A stretch of 64,000 nucleotides of DNA from Herbiconiux gentiana (lineage in GTDB: Bacteria > Actinomycetota > Actinomycetes > Actinomycetales > Microbacteriaceae): contig NZ_JANTEZ010000003.1 in assembly GCF_024978135.1 (NCBI RefSeq), positions 607,684 through 671,683 of the forward strand. Reading direction: 5' to 3'. The position numbers were made by a program, and so were the translations under genes. Of this stretch, positions 42,658 to 55,366 are shown piece after piece (positions within the stretch are counted from its first letter, which is position 1; the number at the start of each line of letters is the position of its first letter). The notes beneath the pieces were generated by a model. The model saw only the letters and a list, made by a program, of their open reading frames with translations. It ran no database searches and was not told where the DNA came from.

Positions 42658-43018
42658 CGACGGGCCGACGACCACGAGCGACGACGTCCGGGCCCGACTC
42701 GAGCGAGCGCACGACGTGGCGCGCGCCGACATCGGCGAGCTGACCGAGACGATGGCGGCGCTCCGCACCACGCGGGAGACGTCGCCCGACGACGACGAGC
42801 ACGACCCCGAGGGTCCGACGCTGTCGAGCGAGTGGTCGCGCATCCGGGGCCTGCTGCTGGCCGCCGAACTCCGGCTCGGCGAGACGGATGCAGCGCTCGC
42901 GCGCCTCGAGGACGGCAGCTACGGCGTCTGCCTGGTCTGCCACCGGCCGATCGCGCCGGCCCGCCTGGAGGCACGGCCGACGGCCTCGCTCTGCGTGGAG
43001 TGCGCCTCCCGCCTCTGA
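42563..43018 (+). CDS. DksA/TraR-type zinc-finger protein, start uncertain
   Basis: The C-terminal four-cysteine zinc finger is clear (CLVCHRPIAPARLEARP then LCVEC), after a coiled coil LLLAAELRLGETDAALARLEDGSYG: the DksA/TraR layout. The start is not. The sequence that looks like a true N-terminus, T-T-S-D-D-V-R-A-R-L-E-R-A, is preceded by ACG at 42668 rather than ATG. In-frame candidates are ATG 42563 (overlapping the acidic gene by 95 nt), GTG 42716 (GAGCGAG upstream) and ATG 42752. I list the longest. DksA proteins bind RNA polymerase; that role is inferred here. Confidence 0.7.
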   Translation: MSPTPSTRTSSRSSRSSSATRRPPTAPPPRADDGPTTTSDDVRARLERAHDVARADIGELTETMAALRTTRETSPDDDEHDPEGPTLSSEWSRIRGLLLAAELRLGETDAALARLEDGSYGVCLVCHRPIAPARLEARPTASLCVECASRL

Positions 43019-43067
43019 GGCGAACGGGCCGCGTGCCGATGCTCGCGGGTCGCCACAGGCGGGCGCG

Positions 43068-43370
43068 TCAGCTCTCGGGCCGCTTCTCCCCGCCCAGCTC
43101 CCACGGCAGCTCGCCGTCGAGCTCGACCGGCTCCTCCGGCGGCTCGTCGAAGCCGCCCGGCCGCTGCACGCGCCCGAAGAAGCCCATCTGGTTAGCCTTC
43201 GGGCGAGCTGACGCCGCCGTCTCGTGCTCGGCGTCGGTCTCGCCGGCCGAGCGCCGACCGTAGAAGCGGTCGCGCAGTCGCTGGTTGAAGCTGCGGTGGT
43301 CGTCGGGGTCGGTCTCGCCGCGCATCCGCTCGTCACCGATGCTGCCGGAGCCGTGGTCGTCGCTCACCAC
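43068..43370 (-). CDS. Hypothetical protein, 100 aa
   Basis: Not recognised. A soluble, polar and mostly disordered sequence: MVSDDHGSGSIGDERMRG start, RSFNQRLRDRFYGRRSAG in the middle, a Pro/Glu-rich C-terminus with FDEPPEEPVELDGELPWEL. Two adjacent GTGs (43370, 43367) are the possible starts, one nt after the GNAT gene stop, so it is co-translated with that gene. Codon usage matches real genes nearby. Confidence 0.5.
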   Translation of the reverse strand: MVSDDHGSGSIGDERMRGETDPDDHRSFNQRLRDRFYGRRSAGETDAEHETAASARPKANQMGFFGRVQRPGGFDEPPEEPVELDGELPWELGGEKRPES

Positions 43371-43371
43371 G

Positions 43372-43890
43372 TCACCGCAGGTGCTTCAGCATGCGGGTGT
43401 TGCCGAGAGTGTTGGGCTTCACACGGGCGAGGTCGAGGAACTCCGCGACACCCTCGTCGGGCGAGCGCACGAGCTCGGCGTAGACCTCGGAATCGACGAG
43501 CGAGAGGGGCGAGGCGGTGTAGCCGTTGCGCTCGAAGAACGGCACCTCGAAGGTGAGGCAGAACAGCTTGGAGAGTCCGAGCTCGAGGGCGTCAGCCTCG
43601 AGCTGCGCGAGGAGCGCCGAGCCGACGCCCCGGCCGAGCCAGGCCTCGTCGACGGCGAGGGTGCGCACCTCGCCGAGGTCCTCCCAGAAGACGTGCAGGG
43701 CGCCGCAGCCCACGGGTGTGCCGTCGGGCGCCACCGCGATGCGGAACTCCTGCACCGCCTCGTAGAACACCACCGCGTCCTTGCCGAGCAGGATTCGTCG
43801 CTGCACCAACGGTTCCACGAGACCTTGGATCCACGGGACGTCACTGGTGCGCGCCCGCCGCACGGTGACGGGCGTCTTGCTCGAATTCAT
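43372..43890 (-). CDS. GNAT N-acetyltransferase (ArgA-like)
   Basis: A 172-aa single-domain GNAT. The acetyl-CoA loop is GRGVGSALL; flanking strands are RTLAVDEAWL and FCLTFEVPFFERNGY. The opening VRRARTSDVPWIQGLVEPL and the length match the small actinobacterial amino-acid N-acetyltransferase type (Rv2747-like, glutamate acetylation for arginine synthesis). No arginine genes are nearby, so the substrate is inferred. ATG 43890. Confidence 0.88.
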   Translation of the reverse strand: MNSSKTPVTVRRARTSDVPWIQGLVEPLVQRRILLGKDAVVFYEAVQEFRIAVAPDGTPVGCGALHVFWEDLGEVRTLAVDEAWLGRGVGSALLAQLEADALELGLSKLFCLTFEVPFFERNGYTASPLSLVDSEVYAELVRSPDEGVAEFLDLARVKPNTLGNTRMLKHLR

Positions 43891-43926
43891 CGCTCCAGCG
43901 TAGCCGCCGGCGACCGGCCCACTCGC

Positions 43927-43966
43927 CGAAAAACGCCCCACCCCCTGAGGGATGAGGCGTTTTTCG
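43927..43966 (-). terminator. Rho-independent terminator of clpC
   Basis: Perfect 11-bp arms CGAAAAACGCC / GGCGTTTTTCG around an 18-nt loop, downstream of the clpC stop on the minus strand. The T-stretch lies in the 3' arm. It separates clpC from the GNAT gene. Confidence 0.85.
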
Positions 43967-43997
43967 GTGTCTCGCAAGGAGACGGAGGGCGGTAGAG

Positions 43998-46514
<2,517 letters not shown>

Positions 46515-46572
46515 GTCTGTCTCCTTGGTCGCCAGGGCCGGTGGTTGGCGACCGATAGGAAGAGACTAACCA

Positions 46573-46602
46573 GCGAAGCAGGGCCAGACAGCCCCTGTTC
46601 GC
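46573..46602. promoter_or_regulatory. Dyad between clpC and the pirin gene
   Basis: GCGAAGCAGGG and CCCCTGTTCGC form an imperfect inverted repeat over 30 bp. The outer GCGAA/TTCGC half-sites recall the clp-gene regulator ClgR, whose sites are usually closer together. Tentative operator. Confidence 0.35.
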
Positions 46603-46635
46603 CGTGGGCGTGACGGCAGAACGTAGGATGCGAGC

Positions 46636-47676
46636 ATGAGCAACCTCGAGCGCCGTCCCGACGAGACCTGGGCCGCCTGCGACACCGCCACGAGCGCCGC
46701 TCCGCCCGAGATCGTGACCGCCCGCGAGGTGCCGCTCGGCGGCCCCCGTGCCATGACCGTGCACCGCACCCTGCCGAGCAAGCAGCGCACGATGGTGGGC
46801 GCCTGGTGCTTCGCCGACCACTACGGGCCGTCGACGGTGTCGGAGACCGGCGGCATGGTCGTTCCGCCGCATCCGCACACCGGGCTGCAGACGGTGAGCT
46901 GGCTGTTCGAGGGCGAGATCGAGCACCGCGACAGCGTCGGCAGCCACGCGATGGTGCGGCCCGGCGTGCTCAACCTGATGACCGCGGGGCGGGGCATCTC
47001 GCACTCCGAGGTGTCGACGCCCGCCGCCACGGTGCTGCACGGGGTGCAGCTCTGGGTGGCCCTCCCCGACGCCGACCGCCAGACCGCGCCGTTCTTCGAG
47101 AGCCACAAGGCCGTCGAGGTGCAGGTGGCGGATGCTCGGCTCAAGGTCTTCGTGGGCGAACTCGCCGGGGCCGCCGTTCCCGCCACCACGTTCACCCCGC
47201 TCGTCGCCGCCGAGATCACGCTGCCCGCGGGCGGCGCGGTCTCGCTCCCGGTCGAGCCCTCGTTCGAGCACGGCGTGCTGGTCGACGCCGGCCCGGTCGC
47301 GGTCGACGACGTCACCGCCACCCGCACCGAGCTGGTCCACGTTGGGGCGGGTCGCCGCACGCTGACGCTCCGCGCGGGCGACGAGCCGGTGCGGGTCGTG
47401 CTGATCGGCGGCGAGCCGCTGGGCGAGAAGATCCTGATGTGGTGGAACTTCGTGGGCCGCCGCCACGAGGAGATCGTCGCCTACCGGGCGGCGTGGCAGC
47501 GCGAGTCGGGTTCCGCCGAGCCCGACGGCTCGACGCCCGTGGCCGCCGTCATGCCCGAGGGCGCCGCCGAGCATCCGGATGCCCGCCCGCGCTTCGGCGC
47601 CAGTGACCACCACTTCGAGGGCGCCCCCCTGCCCGCCCCGGTGCTCCCCGGAGTCAGGCTGCAGCCGCGACCCTGA
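46636..47676 (+). CDS. Pirin-family protein
   Basis: A 346-aa cupin-fold protein. The metal-binding His cluster is in VVPPHPHTGLQTVSWLFEGE and ISHSEVS. The C-terminal half is a second cupin with RRTLTLRAGDEPVRVVLIGG and LGEKILMWWNFVGR, typical of pirins. Some bacterial pirins have quercetinase activity; others act as redox-sensitive cofactors. The function here is unknown. ATG 46636 (MSNLERRPDETW). Divergent from clpC, convergent with cls. Confidence 0.92.
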   Translation: MSNLERRPDETWAACDTATSAAPPEIVTAREVPLGGPRAMTVHRTLPSKQRTMVGAWCFADHYGPSTVSETGGMVVPPHPHTGLQTVSWLFEGEIEHRDSVGSHAMVRPGVLNLMTAGRGISHSEVSTPAATVLHGVQLWVALPDADRQTAPFFESHKAVEVQVADARLKVFVGELAGAAVPATTFTPLVAAEITLPAGGAVSLPVEPSFEHGVLVDAGPVAVDDVTATRTELVHVGAGRRTLTLRAGDEPVRVVLIGGEPLGEKILMWWNFVGRRHEEIVAYRAAWQRESGSAEPDGSTPVAAVMPEGAAEHPDARPRFGASDHHFEGAPLPAPVLPGVRLQPRP

Positions 47677-47683
47677 GCGGGCG

Positions 47684-49156
47684 CTACTGCAGGCCCGAGG
47701 TGAGGCGCGCCAGGTTGTCGAGGATCGTGGAGCGCAGCGGCTGCTTGTGCCACTCGTCGAGGGTGAGCTCGCGGCTGACCGTGCGGTAGCGGTCTTCGAC
47801 GCCGCGCATGGCCGTCACGAAGTCGCGGCCGCGCACCATCAGCGAGACCTCCATGTTCAGGCTGAACGAGCGCATGTCCATGTTGCTCGAGCCGATCACG
47901 GCGACCTCGTCGTCGATGGTGAAGTGCTTCGCGTGCAGGATGTACGGCGACTGGTACATGTAGATGCGCACGCCCGCGCGCAGCAGCGCCTCGTAGTACG
48001 AGCGCTGGGCGTGGTAGACGAGGGCCTGGTCGCCGATCTCCGAGACGAAGAGGTCGACCGTGACGCCGCGCTGGGTCGCCGTGGTGATGGCGTAGAGCAT
48101 GGCGTCGTCGGGCACGAAGTAGGGGCTCGTGATGACGATGCGCTCCTGCGCGTTGTAGAGCAGCGCGAGGAACAGGCGCAGGTTGTTCTCGCCGTCGAAC
48201 CCGGGGCCGGAGGGGACCACCTGCATGTCGAGGGCATCCGGCTCGTCGGCGATGATGTCGTCGGTGATCGCGCGGGTCTCGCGCAGCAGCAGCTCGTTCG
48301 ACTCGCTGTACCAGTCGGTGATGAAGATGGCGTTGATGCCCGCGACGATCGGCCCCTCGAGCCGGGTCATCAGGTCTTGCCACATCAGGCCGCGGCGCAG
48401 ATTCGACTTCTTGTTGTAGCTGCGGTCGACCACGTTCTGCGAGCCCATGTAGGCGACGTCGCCGTCGATCACGAGGATCTTGCGGTGGTTGCGCAGGTCG
48501 GGACGCTGCCAGCGCCCGCGGAGGGGCTGCACCGGCAGCATGAAGTGCCAGGTCACGCCGATGCTGTTGAGCATCTTGACCGTCTTCTTGTGGCCGGGCG
48601 CACGCACCGAGGCGATGTGGTCGAGCAGCACGCGCACGGTGACGCCGCGCTTGACGGCGGCCTCGAGCGCCTCGAAGAAGGGCTTCGTGGTGCGGTCGTA
48701 GGACAGGATGTAGAACTCGGCGTGCACGTAGCGGCCCGCCTCGTCGATGTCGGCGGTCATCTGACGGATGCTCTCGTCGTAGTCCCCGATGAGGGTGGCG
48801 TTGTTGCCACCGACGAGGGGCATCGCGCCGAGCGTTCGGTTCAGCTCGACGACGTTCTTGAACCAGGGCGGCCACGGGGTGTCGCGGCTGACCCGCTCGA
48901 TTCCCTCGGTGGTCTCGACGATGAACTCGTTGATGGCGTGCTGCTTGTCGCGGCGCGACTTCGGCAGCTTGTACGAGCCGATCAGGAGGAACAACAGGAA
49001 GCCCACGTAGGGGATCAGGAAGATGGCCATCAGCCAGGCGATCGCCGTCGACGGGCGTCGGTTGCGCGGGATGACGATGATCGACCCGATGCGGATCGCG
49101 AGGTCGAGCAGGAGGAGCAGGAGCGCGACGATGAGCGCGACGTCTCCACCTGACAC
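47684..49156 (-). CDS. cls: Cardiolipin synthase (PLD family)
   Basis: A 490-aa membrane phospholipase-D-type enzyme that joins two phosphatidylglycerols. Two N-terminal membrane helices (VALIVALLLLLLDLAIRI and IAWLMAIFLIPYVGFLLF), then two PLD active sites: HRKILVIDGDVAYMGSQN and HAKHFTIDDEVAVIGSSN, each HxK-x4-D followed by GSxN. Length is normal. Start ATG 49156. Confidence 0.96.
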   Translation of the reverse strand: MSGGDVALIVALLLLLLDLAIRIGSIIVIPRNRRPSTAIAWLMAIFLIPYVGFLLFLLIGSYKLPKSRRDKQHAINEFIVETTEGIERVSRDTPWPPWFKNVVELNRTLGAMPLVGGNNATLIGDYDESIRQMTADIDEAGRYVHAEFYILSYDRTTKPFFEALEAAVKRGVTVRVLLDHIASVRAPGHKKTVKMLNSIGVTWHFMLPVQPLRGRWQRPDLRNHRKILVIDGDVAYMGSQNVVDRSYNKKSNLRRGLMWQDLMTRLEGPIVAGINAIFITDWYSESNELLLRETRAITDDIIADEPDALDMQVVPSGPGFDGENNLRLFLALLYNAQERIVITSPYFVPDDAMLYAITTATQRGVTVDLFVSEIGDQALVYHAQRSYYEALLRAGVRIYMYQSPYILHAKHFTIDDEVAVIGSSNMDMRSFSLNMEVSLMVRGRDFVTAMRGVEDRYRTVSRELTLDEWHKQPLRSTILDNLARLTSGLQ

Positions 49157-49202
49157 AGCGGCCTCCTCGGTTGCTCTCAGAGCTACCGTATCGGTCTGGC
49201 GG

Positions 49203-49391
49203 CTACTCCGCGGACGCCTTCGCCGGCAGGCCGAGCCGCGCGCGCTCCTCGGCCTCGATCTTCGCCTTCGCGCGACGCTCCGACTTGTCGGCCCGCAGCA
49301 CCGCGCGCATGATGAACCAGAACACGAGCCCGATCAGCACGGTCGGGGCCAGTGCGGAGAGCGCGGGCAGAAGGACGTCCATGACCTCCAT
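49203..49391 (-). CDS. Small membrane protein, 62 aa
   Basis: One N-terminal helix (about residues 8-30, ALSALAPTVLIGLVFWFIM) and a charged, basic-acidic C-terminal helix (KSERRAKAKIEAEERARLG). ATG 49391 (MEVMDVLLPAL) is taken; ATG 49382 is an alternative with GGAGG rather close to it. Function unknown. The 18-bp tandem repeat upstream separates it from the 65-aa gene. Confidence 0.6.
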   Translation of the reverse strand: MEVMDVLLPALSALAPTVLIGLVFWFIMRAVLRADKSERRAKAKIEAEERARLGLPAKASAE

Positions 49392-49392
49392 G

Positions 49393-49446
49393 GTACGGGC
49401 TGCCGGCTGGGTGCGGGCTCCCCGCTGGGTACGGGCTGCCGGCTGG
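49393..49446 (+). repeat. 18-bp tandem repeat, three copies
   Basis: GTACGGGCTGCCGGCTGG at 49393-49410 and 49429-49446 are identical; the middle copy (49411-49428) has five differences. It lies 15 nt past the stop of the 65-aa gene on the minus strand. Confidence 0.85.
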
Positions 49447-49461
49447 ATGCCCGCCCCGTGC

Positions 49462-49659
49462 TCAGTGCGTGAGGATGCCGAAGATGCCCGAGCCCACGAG
49501 GTAGAGCCCGACGCCGCCGACGATGATCCAGATGGCGATGCGCGTGGGCGTGGGCTTGTTCGGGTTGCCCGTGCCGTCGCCGCGGCCGCCCTCGTTGTTC
49601 TCGCGCTCGCTCTTCCCGGGCTCGAGGGGATCGTTCTTCTTGCCACCGAACATGCTCAT
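49462..49659 (-). CDS. Small tail-anchored membrane protein, 65 aa
   Basis: A polar N-terminus ([17 protein letters not shown], then Asn/Gly-rich) and one C-terminal membrane helix ([20 protein letters not shown]). ATG 49659 has GGAGT 5 nt upstream. It starts 11 nt after the lysS stop and is probably co-transcribed with lysS. Function unknown. Confidence 0.7.
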   Translation of the reverse strand: MSMFGGKKNDPLEPGKSERENNEGGRGDGTGNPNKPTPTRIAIWIIVGGVGLYLVGSGIFGILTH

Positions 49660-49670
49660 GCCGGACTCCT

Positions 49671-51200
<1,530 letters not shown>

Positions 51201-51275
51201 CGGAACGGGTCTCCTCGAGGTCGCCCCCAGTTTACCGGCCCCCGCGGTGCGGCTCCGGCAGGGGTGGTGACGAGG

Positions 51276-52169
51276 TCAGTGGCCGAGGTAGAGGGGGGCA
51301 TTGTCGATGAGGCGGGTGTCGCCGACGCGGGCCGCCACGATGACGCGGGCCGGACCCGTGTAGTCGTCGTCGACCGGGAGGAAGGTGTCGGGGTGGACCA
51401 CCGCGAGGTAGTCCGTCGTGACGAGCTGCTCGCCCATGGCCGCCGACTGGGCGGCGGCGAGCACCGCGTCGATGCCGCGGTCGGACGCCGAGACGGCGGC
51501 CTCCAGAACGTGCGGCAGCGTGACGGCGGCGCGGCGTTCCCGGGCGTCGAGGAAGCGGTTGCGGCTGGACAGGGCCAGGCCGTCGTCGTCGCGCACGGTC
51601 TCGACCTCCTCGACCGCGACGGGGAGGTCGAGGTCGGCGATCATGCGGCGCACGAGGAAGATCTGCTGCGCATCCTTCTCGCCGAAGAGCACGACCTGCG
51701 GCCCGACGATGTTGAGCAGCTTCGCCACCACGGTGAGCACGCCGTCGAAGTGCCCGGGGCGGCTGCGGCCCTCGAACAGGCCGCCGACCTTGCCGGCGGT
51801 GACGCGCGTGGCGGTGTCGCCGTGCGGGTAGAGCTCGGTGACGTCGGGCGCGAAGACGATGTCGGCACCGTGCCCGGCGAGGGTGGCGAGATCGGCGTCG
51901 AGGTCACGGGGGTAGCGCTCGAGGTCGGCCGGGTCGGTGAACTGCAGCGGGTTGACGAAGACCGACACCACCACGACGTCGGCCAGCTCGGCCGCACGGT
52001 CGACCAGGGCGAGGTGACCCTCGTGCAGGGCGCCCATGGTGGGCACGAGGGCGACGCGGGGTCGCGCATCCGTCGCCGCGGTGAGCGCCTCGATCTGGCG
52101 CCGCACGTCGGCGATCGTCGTGGCGACGACCGGCTGCGGGGCGAGGGCGTCGGTTTCGGCCTGGTTCAC
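51276..52169 (-). CDS. panC: Pantothenate synthetase
   Basis: A 297-aa ligase joining pantoate and beta-alanine with ATP. Signatures: VALVPTMGALHEGHLALVDR (the HxGH nucleotide motif), SVFVNPLQF, RPGHFDGVLTVVAKLLNIV, FGEKDAQQIFLVRRM and LALSSRNRFL (KMSKS-like). Start GTG 52169, with GGAG upstream. panD, which in mycobacteria is next to panC, is absent here. It lies 113 nt after the DUF2520 gene. Confidence 0.97.
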   Translation of the reverse strand: MNQAETDALAPQPVVATTIADVRRQIEALTAATDARPRVALVPTMGALHEGHLALVDRAAELADVVVVSVFVNPLQFTDPADLERYPRDLDADLATLAGHGADIVFAPDVTELYPHGDTATRVTAGKVGGLFEGRSRPGHFDGVLTVVAKLLNIVGPQVVLFGEKDAQQIFLVRRMIADLDLPVAVEEVETVRDDDGLALSSRNRFLDARERRAAVTLPHVLEAAVSASDRGIDAVLAAAQSAAMGEQLVTTDYLAVVHPDTFLPVDDDYTGPARVIVAARVGDTRLIDNAPLYLGH

Positions 52170-52227
52170 CGGTGGAACTCCTTCGCTGTGGGCCGTCTGC
52201 CTCGCAGACCGCCACGACGATGCTACC

Positions 52228-52261
52228 CGGGCCGGGATGCTCCGCGGGCCGGGCTCCTCCG
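52228..52261 (+). repeat. 17-bp tandem duplication after the DUF2520 gene
   Basis: CGGGCCGGGATGCTCCG (52228-52244) is followed by CGGGCCGGGCTCCTCCG (52245-52261). It lies in the 113-bp gap between the DUF2520 stop and the panC start. Confidence 0.7.
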
Positions 52262-52282
52262 CGGTCTGGGCCGCCCATCGGC

Positions 52283-52990
52283 TCAGACCGGGGCGACGCC
52301 GCCACCCGCCCGCGCGAGGGCGTTCTCGACGGCCGATCGCACGAGCGGGGCGAGCACGGCGCCCGGGGCCTCGACGCCGATCGACTCGAGCAGCTCGGCA
52401 GCCTGGTCGACGATGGCGCTCGAGAACGTCGTGGCGGTCTCGACGGCCTCGGCGTAGGCCGGTCGGTCGGCCTCGGCGACCACGACGGGCTCGCCGCCCA
52501 TCTCGACCACGAGGGCCTGCGCGATGGGCAGCACGGGGGTGGGGGCGGTGACCGCGAAGTGGGTGCCGGCGAGGCGGGCGAGGTCGACGCTGGTTCCGGT
52601 GAACGACATGGCCGGATGCACGGCCAGCGGGATCACACCGGCCGCCCGTGCAGGCGCGAACACGTCGGCGCCGAACTCGGGGGCGGTGTGCAGAACGAGC
52701 TGGCCCATCTGCCAGGCGCCGGTCTCGGCGAGGCCGGCGATCAGGCCGGGGAGCTCGGCTGAGGGGACCGCGATCAGCACGAGCTCGCTGCGTTCGACGA
52801 GCTCGGGGATGGGGAGAATGGGGGCTCCCGGGAGCATGACCTCGGCCCGCTCGCGGCTGGCGTCGGAGATGGCGGAGACGCCGACGATCGCGTGGCCGGC
52901 GTTGGCGAGGGCGGCGCCGAGCACGGGGCCGACGCGGCCGGCGCCGATGACTCCGATGCCGAGGCGGCCGGTGCGCTCGGAGGGTCTCAT
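52283..52990 (-). CDS. Rossmann/DUF2520 protein
   Basis: A 235-aa NAD(P)-binding protein with GIGVIGAGRVGPVLGAALANAGH at the start and a C-terminal DUF2520 domain (GVIPLAVHPAMSFTG; then ADRPAYAEAVETATTFSSAI). The family sits next to panC in many actinobacteria, and a role in pantoate or coenzyme-A supply has been guessed, but none is proven. The start overlaps the stop of the PH gene upstream (ATGA). Confidence 0.93.
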   Translation of the reverse strand: MRPSERTGRLGIGVIGAGRVGPVLGAALANAGHAIVGVSAISDASRERAEVMLPGAPILPIPELVERSELVLIAVPSAELPGLIAGLAETGAWQMGQLVLHTAPEFGADVFAPARAAGVIPLAVHPAMSFTGTSVDLARLAGTHFAVTAPTPVLPIAQALVVEMGGEPVVVAEADRPAYAEAVETATTFSSAIVDQAAELLESIGVEAPGAVLAPLVRSAVENALARAGGGVAPV

Positions 52991-54798
52991 CGGGGGTCTC
53001 CTTCGGGGGTGGAGGGGGTGGGCGGGGTGGAGGGAGCCGGCGGGGTGGAGGAAGCCGGCGGGATGGAGGGAGCCGGCGGGGTGAGGGGCGTCGGCGGCGG
53101 CGGGGCGGCGCGGGCGGACCAGCGGTGGGAGGTGTCGGTGCGGGAGGCGTCCACGACTCGGGCGGTGACGAGCTCGAAGGCGGCGGTGCCCGTCGCACGG
53201 TCGGCCGCCGGCACACTGGCGCGCACGGGGCCCGCGACGGTCTGCACCGCGAGGTCGACGAGGTCGAGCATCCGGAGCAGCGGGCCCTGGGAGATGCGCA
53301 GGCTCTGCACCCGCGCCAGCGGGACGACCGAGAGATGGCGCCAGACGAAGCCCGAGCGCAGCAGGACCGCGTCGTCGGTGAGGGCCCAGCCGGTGCGCCG
53401 CCAGGAGAGCGGGCGGATGGGCCAGGCCCGGCGGGGCGCATCGGTGAAGCCGTCGCCGGAGCGGGCGGTGAGTCCGGCGAGGACGATGTCGCGGGTGGAC
53501 GGCGCGGCGGTCTCGTAGGGGCCGGCGCCGTCGGAGCCGGCCTCCGCCGCGGGGTGCGCCAGCGACGGCAGCAGCAGCCCGAGCACCGTGCGCACGTCGT
53601 CGAGGGTGCCGACCGGGAGCATCGTCGTGCTGGTCTGCGCGGAGCCCTCGCCGGCGGCGCCCGCGCGGTTGATGCGGATCATCCACCAGCCCGCCGGCCG
53701 CCAGAGCAGCGGCTGGCTCACCTCGATCGCGTGGATGCGCCCGGGCGGCAGCGTGTCGTTGCTCGTCGAGAGCAGCCCGAAGCCGACCCGCACGCCGTCG
53801 GGGGTGCCCGCGATGCTGTACCGCAACGACTTCGTGAAGCGGTTGAAGTAGTAGCCGATGGCTGCCGCGAGACCCGGCACGATCAGGATGACGAACAGGC
53901 CCCGCTCCCCCATCACCGAGCTCACCACGATGAACGCGGCGACGATCAGCAGCACGACGGTGAATCCGCTCAGCACGAGCGAGGCGATCAGACGCCCGGG
54001 CGGGATCTTCACCACCGATTCGGGGGCGGCGAGGGCGGGGTCGAGCTCGGGGGCGAGCAGTTCGCGCATCCGCTGGTTCACGAGGCCGGGGTGGGTAGCG
54101 GATGCGCCGGCCACTGTGTCGGCGTGGGGCACGGCGTCGGCCCCGGCACTCGCCTCGGCCCCGGCCTGCGCGATCGTCGCCGGGTCGAGGGGCAGCGCCG
54201 TCGGGGCTCCCGTCGCCTGGGCGTGGGCGAGCTGGGCACCCGAGGCGAGCAGCAGGACGTCGCGGCGGAGGTCGTCGGCCTGGGTGCTGCCGAGGTAGGC
54301 GAGCTGGACCTTGGCGTCCTGGCCGGCGACGCTGATCTCGAGGCGGGCCGCGCCGAACAGGCGGGCGAAGAACGGCCGCGAGATCGACACGCCCTGAATG
54401 CGGTCGAGCCGGGCTCGGCGGTGGGTGCGGAAGAGCACGCCGCTGCGCACCTCGACCACGTCGTCTCCGACGCGGAAGGTGTGCAGGCGCCAGGAGACGT
54501 AGAAGCTGACGACGCCGACGACGAGGGCTGCGACGACGATGAGCGACAGCCAGCCGATCTGGCCGCGCTCGTAGGCGGTCTGGAGGGGGTCGCCCGGCAG
54601 CTCGGGGGCGCCGAAGACCCAGTCGACGAGCCGCTCGCGGAAGTTGGCGAGCACGAAGCCGAGGATGGCGATCAGCACGATCCCGCCGCGCAGCAGCGGG
54701 GTCGCGGGGTGCAGGCGGTGCCAGCCGCCGTCGGTGAGGGCTGTGGTGGGCGGGAGGGCCGCAGGGTCTGACGGTGGGCCCGTGTCGGGTGCGGTCAT
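52987..54798 (-). CDS. PH-domain membrane protein (YdbT-like), long form
   Basis: A 603-aa integral membrane protein. Two N-terminal helices (GGIVLIAILGFVLANF and LSLIVVAALVVGVVSFYVS) precede a bacterial PH (bPH2) domain with GVLFRTHRRARLDRIQGVSI; a second helix pair and two more bPH2 modules follow (about residues 270-510). The last ~35 residues are a Pro/Ser/Thr hexapeptide repeat (P-P-A-P-S-T) encoded by an 18-bp tandem repeat. Function unknown; the shorter YdbS-like partner is the preceding gene. Confidence 0.9.
   Translation of the reverse strand: MTAPDTGPPSDPAALPPTTALTDGGWHRLHPATPLLRGGIVLIAILGFVLANFRERLVDWVFGAPELPGDPLQTAYERGQIGWLSLIVVAALVVGVVSFYVSWRLHTFRVGDDVVEVRSGVLFRTHRRARLDRIQGVSISRPFFARLFGAARLEISVAGQDAKVQLAYLGSTQADDLRRDVLLLASGAQLAHAQATGAPTALPLDPATIAQAGAEASAGADAVPHADTVAGASATHPGLVNQRMRELLAPELDPALAAPESVVKIPPGRLIASLVLSGFTVVLLIVAAFIVVSSVMGERGLFVILIVPGLAAAIGYYFNRFTKSLRYSIAGTPDGVRVGFGLLSTSNDTLPPGRIHAIEVSQPLLWRPAGWWMIRINRAGAAGEGSAQTSTTMLPVGTLDDVRTVLGLLLPSLAHPAAEAGSDGAGPYETAAPSTRDIVLAGLTARSGDGFTDAPRRAWPIRPLSWRRTGWALTDDAVLLRSGFVWRHLSVVPLARVQSLRISQGPLLRMLDLVDLAVQTVAGPVRASVPAADRATGTAAFELVTARVVDASRTDTSHRWSARAAPPPPTPLTPPAPSIPPASSTPPAPSTPPTPSTPEGDPR
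53021..53092 (+). repeat. 18-bp tandem repeat encoding the YdbT-like C-terminal tail
   Basis: GGCGGGGTGGAGGGAGCC at 53021-53038, near copies at 53039-53056 and 53057-53074, and a diverged copy at 53075-53092. It encodes the P-P-A-P-S-(I/T) repeats just before the stop. Confidence 0.85.
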
Positions 54799-54808
54799 CG
54801 GGGCGGTC

Positions 54809-55366
54809 TCACAGGCCGACGCGGCGCGACTCGGCGAGCTCGACCAGGCGGTCGCGCAGCGCGTCGGCGTCGGCGGCGACGAGCCCGGGGATGGCGACGC
54901 CGGTGGCGGCGGCCGCGGTGACGAACTTCAGCTCGGCGAGACCGAGGGCGCGCGCGACGGGGCCGCGGTTGATGTCGATGAGCTGCATGCGCCCGTAGGG
55001 CACCGAGACCACGCGGTGGAACATGATGCCGCGACGGAACACGAGGTCGTCGGCGCGCAGCCGGTAGCCGATGGCGCGCACCCGGCGCGGGGCGAGCGCG
55101 AGGGCGACGATCGTGACGACGACGGCGACCGCCAGCGCGGGCCAGCCGAACCAGGTGCGGAGCAGGATGAACGGTACCGTCACGGCGCAGAGCACGAGGC
55201 CGCCGACCAGGCTCGACACGAGCTCGACGCCCACGAATTTCGGGCTCACGCCGCGCCAGTCGTCGCCGGGGGTGGGCCGACTCGCGTCGGCACCGGGCTC
55301 GGCCGCGCCGGAATCGGGTGGGCCGGACCCGGGCGGCGGGGGGTCGCCCGCCGTGAGGCGGCTCAT
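54809..55366 (-). CDS. PH-domain membrane protein (YdbS-like)
   Basis: A 185-aa protein. A Pro/Gly/Ala-rich N-terminus (about 35 residues), two membrane helices (VSSLVGGLVLCAVTVPFIL and WPALAVAVVVTIVALAL), then a bPH2 domain with RADDLVFRRGIMFHRVVSVPY and the MQLIDINRGP signature. It overlaps the DUF3180 stop (ATGA) and precedes the longer PH gene by 10 nt. Likely a complex of both; role unknown. Confidence 0.9.
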   Translation of the reverse strand: MSRLTAGDPPPPGSGPPDSGAAEPGADASRPTPGDDWRGVSPKFVGVELVSSLVGGLVLCAVTVPFILLRTWFGWPALAVAVVVTIVALALAPRRVRAIGYRLRADDLVFRRGIMFHRVVSVPYGRMQLIDINRGPVARALGLAELKFVTAAAATGVAIPGLVAADADALRDRLVELAESRRVGL

